Assembly: GCF_016653635.2 (NCBI RefSeq)
Contig: NZ_CP067420.1
Coordinates: 4,800,001 to 4,864,000 of the forward strand
DNA from: Skermanella sp. TT6
GTDB taxonomy: Bacteria; Pseudomonadota; Alphaproteobacteria; Azospirillales; Azospirillaceae
Direction: 5' to 3'
Length of the DNA: 64,000 bases
Each line of letters opens with the position of its first letter. The stretch's first letter is position 1. The translations under genes were made by a program, and so were the position numbers. Under the pieces are notes generated by a model. It saw only the letters and a program-made list of their open reading frames with translations. It was not told the DNA's origin and did not search any database. Of the stretch, positions 59,096 to 64,000 are shown one piece after another.

Positions 59096-59629
59096 ATGAT
59101 CCGCGACGGCGACCGCATCCTGACCACCCGGCCCGGCCTGACCCTGAGGCCCGAGCGTCCGGACGACGAGGCGCTTACCTTCCGCATCTTCGCCGCGTCC
59201 AAGGCGCTGGATTTCGACGGCATGCCCATGCCGCAGCACCAGAAGGATTTCCTGCTGCGCCAGCAGCATGTCTCGCAGCTCTACAATTGGCGGTACCTTT
59301 ACCCCGGCCTGGAGCAGTGGATCATCGAATGCGGCGGCGAGCCGGTCGGCCGCCTGATCTTCTCCAACCCGCCGGACCAGATCATCCTGCACGACCTCGC
59401 GATGCTGCCGGGGCGCAAGGGCGTGGGCGGCGGGCGGATCGTGATCAGGGACGTGATCTTCGCCGAGGCGATCCGCTGCGGGAAGATCGCGCGGGCCTCC
59501 GTGGCGCCCCACAATCCGGCGCGCAGGCTCTATGCCCGGCTGGGCGTGACCGAGCTTCCGATGAGGCCGGACTCGCCGATGATCCCGCTGGAATGGGTGC
59601 CCCCGGCCCTGCGCCGCCCGGCGCCGTGA
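59096..59629 (+). CDS. GNAT-family N-acetyltransferase-like protein
   Basis: A 177-residue protein with LTLRPERPDDEALTFRIFAA at the start and IIECGGEPVGRLIFSNPPDQ in the middle. The acetyl-CoA-binding type loop is LPGRKGVGGGRIVIRDVIFA, and the C-terminal VAPHNPARRLYARLGVTELP is the usual last GNAT motif. The substrate is unknown. The start ATG follows a short leader and the gene is divergent from DUF6916-like copy 2. GNAT genes are often found in these collar/DUF6916 clusters, as here. Confidence 0.75.
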   Translation: MIRDGDRILTTRPGLTLRPERPDDEALTFRIFAASKALDFDGMPMPQHQKDFLLRQQHVSQLYNWRYLYPGLEQWIIECGGEPVGRLIFSNPPDQIILHDLAMLPGRKGVGGGRIVIRDVIFAEAIRCGKIARASVAPHNPARRLYARLGVTELPMRPDSPMIPLEWVPPALRRPAP

Positions 59630-59741
59630 CGGAGCGGCGCCACCTCGGTGACGCTCTCCTCCAGCCAGATCCCGCTGGCGCGGCACACCCACCCAGGCGC
59701 AGCCGTTCAGCCCGCTCAGCCCCTGACCCGGATCGTTCCCG

Positions 59742-60041
59742 TCAGTTGTGAATCACCTGATACTCCTGCATCGGGCCGGCGGACTGGATCGGCGCCATAT
59801 GGATCTGCCGGAACTCCCGTCCGCTCTCGCTCTTGAAGTCGTAGGTGCCCTCCAGCAGCAGCGTGTCGCGCGGGCTGGCGAAGATCAGCGAGAACGGGAC
59901 CCGGAAATCGCGGAGCGACGGCACGCCTTCCTTCATCCGGATCAGCCGGATCCTGACCGGCTCGGGAACTGTATCCACCCAGAACATGTTGCCGATCTCG
60001 CTCCGGAACGTCTCGATCGTCAGCGACCCGAACACCACCAT
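59742..60041 (-). CDS. DUF6916-like small protein, copy 3
   Basis: A 99-residue protein: LTIETFRSEIGNMFWVDTVP, VRIRLIRMKEGVPSLRDFRV, then PFSLIFASPRDTLLLEGTYD. It is closest to copy 1 (shared RLIRxxEG and PF(S/T)L(I/T)FA(S/N)P blocks). The ATG at 60041 is the most likely start (GGAG ten bases upstream). The frame runs further upstream, but there it consists of palindromic repeat DNA. Confidence 0.72.
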   Translation of the reverse strand: MVVFGSLTIETFRSEIGNMFWVDTVPEPVRIRLIRMKEGVPSLRDFRVPFSLIFASPRDTLLLEGTYDFKSESGREFRQIHMAPIQSAGPMQEYQVIHN

Positions 60042-60370
60042 GACCCGCGCACTCCGCCTTTTCCCAGGATGATTACCTCTAAACGCATAGATGCCGTGGC
60101 GTAAAGCGATAAATCCAACGATCGGCCCGACCTCCCGCACCGCCGACGCGATCAGAGGACGCTTTTCCAGGAGAGCGTTCCTCTCTTCATCGTCATGACC
60201 GGGCTTGACCCGGTCATCGCCTGCAGGCTTCATCAGCGCCGCCATGCGGGGAGATACCCGGATCAAGTCCGGGTATGACGAAAAGGGGGCAATATCAACC
60301 ATGGCTCAGCCTTTTTGAGCAGCAGGCGACAACCCCAAGGTGACGCTCAGGATACTTAATCTTCCTTTTA

Positions 60371-60600
60371 TCGTCATGACCGGGCTTGACCCGGTCATCT
60401 CCCTGCATGGCGGCGTTTTACTCTTTTTCGTCGTCATGACCGGACTTGACCCGGTCATCTCCCCGCATGGCGGCGTTTTACTCTTTTTCGTCGTCATGAC
60501 CGGGCTTGACCCGGTCATCTCCCTGCATGGCGGCGTTTTACTCTTTTTTGTCGTCATGACCGGGCTTGACCCGGTCATCTCCCTGCATGGCGGCGCTGAT
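60371..60600. repeat. Four tandem 60-bp repeats with an internal palindrome
   Basis: The unit carries the palindrome ATGACCGGG, five bases, CCCGGTCAT, followed by CTCCCTGCATGGCGGCGTTT and TACTCTTTTT. It repeats with an exact 60-base period starting near 60371, 60431, 60491 and 60551. The second copy has two C/T-type changes and the last ends in GCTGAT. An open frame through it (MTGLDPVISLHGG repeats) is a by-product. Confidence 0.9.
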
Positions 60601-60672
60601 GAAGTCTGCAAGAGATGACCGGGTCAAGCCCGGTCATGACGCTGAAGGAAGGAACACTCTACCGCAAATGGG

Positions 60673-60702
60673 GTCAGCGCAAATGGGGTCAGAGTAATTT
60701 TA
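60673..60702. repeat. GGGGTCAGAGTAA short interspersed element
   Basis: GCAAATGGGGTCAG occurs twice in a row and continues as AGTAATTTTACTC, where GAGTAA and TTACTC form a hairpin. This AAATGGGGTCAGAGTAA motif is known from many proteobacteria near RAYT genes; none lies directly here. Confidence 0.55.
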
Positions 60703-60811
60703 CTCACTCCCCTTTCCCGATATTCCTCGCCCGATCCCATCACCCTTGACAAACAGACCGATAATAGGACTATCATCCTTACCCGCCCACCGCCAGCGAA
60801 AGCACGCCGCC

Positions 60812-61528
60812 ATGACCGTCCCCGCCCCCCGGCTCGCCGCCCGACAGGAACTCTTCTGCGAGGGAATCGCCGCCGGCGTGTCCGCCGCCGAGGCGGCCCG
60901 GCGGGCCGGCTACTCGCCGCGGGGGGCGAAGCAGCGCGGCCATTTCCTGCTGGGCCGGGAGGAGATCCGCGTCCGCATCGACGCGCTCCGCGCCGAGCGG
61001 CGGGCGTTCCACCAGGCCCACCTGGACCGCGCCGCGGAGGTGATGGAAACGATCATCGCCGACGCCGTGGAAGCGAAGAAGCCGGGCATCGCCATGCGCG
61101 CCGTGGAATTCCAGCTCAAGCTGCTCGGCATCGTCCAGGACCGCCGGATCGCCCACCACTTCCACGGCCAAGGCTGGTCACCCGACGCCGACGTCCAGGA
61201 CATGGCCCCCGACCCGATGGAGTGGCTGGACGCCGTCCCTCCCGCCCCCGAGCCCGAGGCACCCGAGCCCGAGCCCGAGGCCCCCGCAGTGACCAAGGAT
61301 GACCTTCCGCAGGTTCCCGGGAATGACCCCGCCGCCCCTCCCGCTCCCGGGTTGCCCGGGGGGCTGCCCGGGGGACTGATAGAGGCCTTCGCGGCCCGTC
61401 TCCCGCCCGAATTCCTCCAGGATCTCCCCGCCGACCTGCTGGACGACCTGCCCGACGAGGTCGCCGGCCTGTCCTGGGCCGAGTTGGCCCGGCGCCTGGC
61501 GGAGGTCGAGGCCGGCCTGGCCGCGTGA
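60812..61528 (+). CDS. Terminase small subunit-like protein (orphan)
   Basis: A 238-residue protein. The N-terminal ~100 residues fit the terminase_2/small-subunit helix-turn-helix layout: LAARQELFCEGIAAGVSAAE, AARRAGYSPRGAKQRG, then LGREEIRVRIDALRAER. A long acidic proline-rich linker (PEPEAPEPEPEAP) and a leucine/aspartate-rich tail (PPEFLQDLPADLLDDLPDEV) follow. No large terminase, portal or capsid genes are nearby, so it is either a prophage leftover or a domesticated DNA-binding protein. ATG 60812 is chosen; a TTG at 60746 is in frame. It converges on the kinase gene with a 3-base gap. Confidence 0.65.
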   Translation: MTVPAPRLAARQELFCEGIAAGVSAAEAARRAGYSPRGAKQRGHFLLGREEIRVRIDALRAERRAFHQAHLDRAAEVMETIIADAVEAKKPGIAMRAVEFQLKLLGIVQDRRIAHHFHGQGWSPDADVQDMAPDPMEWLDAVPPAPEPEAPEPEPEAPAVTKDDLPQVPGNDPAAPPAPGLPGGLPGGLIEAFAARLPPEFLQDLPADLLDDLPDEVAGLSWAELARRLAEVEAGLAA

Positions 61529-61531
61529 CCG

Positions 61532-64000
61532 TCACGCCAGCTCGCGAAGCGCCGCCCGCACGCGGACGAACTCCGCCTGGATGTCCTTGACCCGCCGGTA
61601 TCCCTCCTCGGCCAGCTCGTCGCGCGACAGGTCGCGGCACGACAGCAGCAGGCGAACCAGGGGCGCCGCCCCGACATAGGACGCGCTGCTGCGCAAGGAA
61701 TGCGCGTGGTCCTTGAAGGCGTGCAGGTCGCCGGACGCCCAGGCGTGCTCCAGCTCGCCGACCAGCTCCTCGGCGTCGTTCAGGAACTCGCGGGCGATCT
61801 GGGCCAGGAACGCCGGGTCACCGTCGACCGACCGCAGCTTGTCCAGCGCCGCGGCGTCGATGCTCGGCTCGTCCTGTCCCGGCGCCCCGCCGTGCGCCCC
61901 TCCGTACGCCCCGCCCTGCCCCGGCTCCGCTCCGCCCCCGAGGTCCGCGGGACCGGTCGCGGCGGCGGGCACGGCCCAGGTCGGAACCGGCACGGCCGGC
62001 CGGGTCCCGCCGTCGACCAGCCGGGCGATGGTCGCGAACAGCGCGCCGGGATCGACCGGCTTGGTCAGGAAGGCGTCCATGCCGGCTTCCGCGCATTGGC
62101 GCCGCGCCGCCTCGGTCGCCTCGGCGGTCAGCGCCACGATCGGCAGGTGCGGCCGGTCGGTATGGGTGAAGCGGTACATCCGGGCGACGTCCAGGCCGCT
62201 GACCGCCGGCATGTTCATGTCCATCAGCACGATGTCGAACCGGCTGCGGTCCAGCAGGTCCAGCGCCTCGTCGCCGTCGGCGGCGAAGACGGCCTCGTGC
62301 CCCGCCCGCTGGAGGATCTTCTCGATCACCCGCCGGTTGATCGCGTTGTCCTCCGCGACCAGGATGCGGCAGCGCCGGCCGGAGGTGACCGGTTCGCCGC
62401 CGCCGCCGGACGCGGCAGCGCCCGCGGCCGCCGCGGCCAGCGACCGCGCCGTCCCCAGGGCGCGCGCGACCTGCTCCGGGTCGTCGGCACAGCTCAGCAC
62501 CAGTTCCGCCCGCCAGGCCCGGGCGCGCCGGGCCGCGTCCAGCGGGGTGGCGCCGACCAGCACCACCGCGGCGCGCTCGACGCCGTCGGCGCTTTCCAGC
62601 CAGGGCTCCAGCGCGGTCGCCGGGTCGTCCAGCGCGGCGCGCGGGATCAGCAGCACGGGAAGCGCCGAGTCCTCCCGCAGCGCGGCGGTCAGCCGGGCGT
62701 CGGCCTCCGGCGCATCGGCGACGACGCCCTCCCCCGCCCATTCCCGGCCCCCCGGTTCCGAGATTCCCGGTTCCGAGATTCCCGGTTCCGAGGTTCCCGG
62801 TTCCGGGATTCCCGATTCCGGCGCCAGGGCGGGAAGGGTGATCCAGAACTCGCTGCCGCGGTGAAGCTCGCTGGAGACGCCGATGGTGCCGCCCATCAGC
62901 TCGACCAGCTGGCGGGAGATCGCCAGGCCCAGGCCGGTGCCGCCGTAGCGCCGGTTGATGTCGTCCTCCGCCTGGGTGAAGCGGTCGAAGATGCGGTCCA
63001 GGTGCTGGGGGGCGATGCCGATGCCGGTGTCGGCGACGCGGAACTCCAGGACCATGCGGTGCCCGCCCCGCTCGGGGGCGGACCGGACCACGCGCACCGA
63101 CAGGGTCACGCCGCCGGCCTCGGTGAACTTGACCGCGTTGGCCAGCAGGTTGGTCAGCGCCTGCTGCAGCCGCCGCCCGTCCCCCACCAGCGTCCGCGGC
63201 ACGTCGGCCCCGATCACCAGCCGCAGGGCCAGCCGCTTCGCCCGCGCCTGGCCGCGCAGCATCAGTCGCGTGGCGTACAGGACGCGGTGCAGGTCGAAGG
63301 GGCCGGAATCGATGGTGAGCTTGGCCTCCTCCAGCTGGGAGAAGTCCAGCACGTCGGTGATCAGCGACAGGAGCTGCTTGGCCGAGGCGTTGACGGTGGC
63401 CGCCATCTCGCGCTGCTCGCCGTCCAGCCTCGTCCCCATCATCATCTCGCCCATGCCGATGATCGCGGTCAGCGGCGTGCGCAGCTCGTGGCTGACGGTC
63501 GCCAGGAACCGGCCCTTGGCGCGGTTGGCCGCCTCCGCCTGGACCTTGGCCTCGGTGAGCTGCCGGATCAGCCGGGCGACGTAGGCCGGCAGCACCAGCA
63601 GCGCCGCCAGCAGGCCGTAGGCGACATGGGGGATCTCCAGCCAGAACGGGGTGGCATGGATCACCCAGGCGAACCCGGCGGCGCCCAGCACCGCCGACGA
63701 CATCAGGAAGCGGGGGCCGTAGCGGAAGCCGTTGCCGAACGTGACCCACAGGTAGATCAGGTACCAGGGCGCCGCCATGGCCCCGCCGACATGCAGGAAG
63801 GCGCTGACCATCGACATGTCCAGCAGGTTGCCGACCACCCGGCGCGGAACCGACGGCCCCGGCTCCAGCATCAGGTGGACCAGCAGCAGCCAGGATCCGG
63901 CGAACACGGTGGGCAGGATCAGCACCGACCGGACCAGGTGGCCGGCGGTGCCCTCGGCCAGCACCAGGACCAGCACATAGGCCAGGATCAGGCTGACCAG
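61532..64000 (-). CDS. Hybrid sensor histidine kinase with receiver and Hpt domains (RpfC-like), 5' end outside window
   Basis: The frame runs off the right edge, so the N-terminus is incomplete. Visible order: several membrane helices (to about 63560), HisKA with the phosphorylated histidine in FLATVSHELRTPLTAIIG, and HATPase_c (N box NLLANAVKFTEAGG, G boxes VADTGIGIAP and GGTGLGLAISRQ). A PEPGTSEPGISEPGI linker, a degenerate receiver-like segment, and a receiver with ILVAEDNAINRR and VLMDMNMPAVSG follow. The protein closes with a C-terminal Hpt domain (DHAHSLRSSASYVGA). This matches the 5TM-HK-REC-Hpt layout of RpfC, the sensor for diffusible fatty-acid signals in Xanthomonas. Whether the ligand is the same is unknown, and no rpfF or rpfG is in view. 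Confidence 0.88.
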   Translation of the reverse strand: MVSLILAYVLVLVLAEGTAGHLVRSVLILPTVFAGSWLLLVHLMLEPGPSVPRRVVGNLLDMSMVSAFLHVGGAMAAPWYLIYLWVTFGNGFRYGPRFLMSSAVLGAAGFAWVIHATPFWLEIPHVAYGLLAALLVLPAYVARLIRQLTEAKVQAEAANRAKGRFLATVSHELRTPLTAIIGMGEMMMGTRLDGEQREMAATVNASAKQLLSLITDVLDFSQLEEAKLTIDSGPFDLHRVLYATRLMLRGQARAKRLALRLVIGADVPRTLVGDGRRLQQALTNLLANAVKFTEAGGVTLSVRVVRSAPERGGHRMVLEFRVADTGIGIAPQHLDRIFDRFTQAEDDINRRYGGTGLGLAISRQLVELMGGTIGVSSELHRGSEFWITLPALAPESGIPEPGTSEPGISEPGISEPGGREWAGEGVVADAPEADARLTAALREDSALPVLLIPRAALDDPATALEPWLESADGVERAAVVLVGATPLDAARRARAWRAELVLSCADDPEQVARALGTARSLAAAAAGAAASGGGGEPVTSGRRCRILVAEDNAINRRVIEKILQRAGHEAVFAADGDEALDLLDRSRFDIVLMDMNMPAVSGLDVARMYRFTHTDRPHLPIVALTAEATEAARRQCAEAGMDAFLTKPVDPGALFATIARLVDGGTRPAVPVPTWAVPAAATGPADLGGGAEPGQGGAYGGAHGGAPGQDEPSIDAAALDKLRSVDGDPAFLAQIAREFLNDAEELVGELEHAWASGDLHAFKDHAHSLRSSASYVGAAPLVRLLLSCRDLSRDELAEEGYRRVKDIQAEFVRVRAALRELA
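62752..62820 (-). repeat. 15-bp tandem repeats in the kinase linker
   Basis: CCCGGTTCCGAGATT recurs about four times with small changes, encoding (S/P)EPGI/T units between the ATPase domain and the receiver region. The repeats keep frame, so copy-number change would only lengthen or shorten the linker. Confidence 0.8.

Larger units (their letters stand above)
60042..60811. other. Repeat-filled intergenic region
   Basis: 770 bases without a supported gene. It is occupied by palindromes of the ATGACCGGG/CCCGGTCAT family (60193-60215, a variant at 60251-60280, the tandem array from 60371, and an inverted copy at 60615-60637), followed by a GGGGTCAGAGTAA element at 60673-60702. A short leader to the terminase-like gene follows. 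Confidence 0.6.

Noticed and set aside
60371-60600. Possible CRISPR array
   Set aside because: The 60-bp units are tandem with nearly identical sequence throughout; there are no unique spacers and no cas genes.
60340-60618. Plus- and minus-strand frames made of MTGLDPVISLHGG or SSPVMTTKKSKTPPC repeats
   Set aside because: They are translations of the 60-bp tandem palindromic repeats, not genes.

Overview
The window is high-GC DNA whose genes match alphaproteobacterial families: OppABCDF peptide importer, giant LEPR/DUF4347 adhesin, DUF6471, DUF6916 and IS1595/IS110 transposases. This suggests a Rhodospirillales-type host, perhaps Azospirillaceae/Skermanella-like. The taxonomic call is inference from gene content only.

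Layout. 1-5.7 kb: a complete oligopeptide ABC importer on the minus strand (oppA-B-C-D-F), with an inverted REP pair between oppB and oppC and a TTTACGT-type palindrome in front of oppA. 5.8-9.8 kb: a plus-strand operon of a two-HKD phospholipase D fused to a VTT membrane domain, an endonuclease/exonuclease/phosphatase protein and a YbhN-like membrane protein; it resembles the E. coli clsB-ybhP-ybhN set. 9.8-12.7 kb (minus): a TusA-like protein, an HlyD-like adaptor and a TolC-like outer-membrane lipoprotein, all downstream of a giant adhesin gene.

The main result is at 12.8-53.1 kb. One minus-strand adhesin gene of about 31 kb (about 10,347 codons) is cut in two by a 9.27-kb transposon at 40852-50122. 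The transposon is flanked by an 8-bp direct repeat (CGTGATCG) and bounded by imperfect 29-bp inverted repeats. It carries an IS1595-family transposase, a DUF6471 protein, a single-polypeptide MmeI-like restriction-modification enzyme and about nine small cargo genes, one with a HEPN-like RX4H motif. Removing the element plus one repeat restores the adhesin reading frame exactly in the middle of a repeat unit.

53.2-55.5 kb is a repeat-rich strip: a family of small coiled-coil proteins (two intact, one truncated), two REP families and a decayed RAYT (REP-associated tyrosine transposase). 55.5-60.1 kb holds a phage-tail-collar protein and three small DUF6916-like proteins, split by an IS110-family insertion, plus a GNAT acetyltransferase. 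60.2-60.7 kb is an array of palindromes including four 60-bp tandem copies. 60.8-64.0 kb has an orphan terminase-small-subunit-like protein and, running off the right edge, an RpfC-like hybrid histidine kinase. No tRNA, rRNA or CRISPR array was seen.
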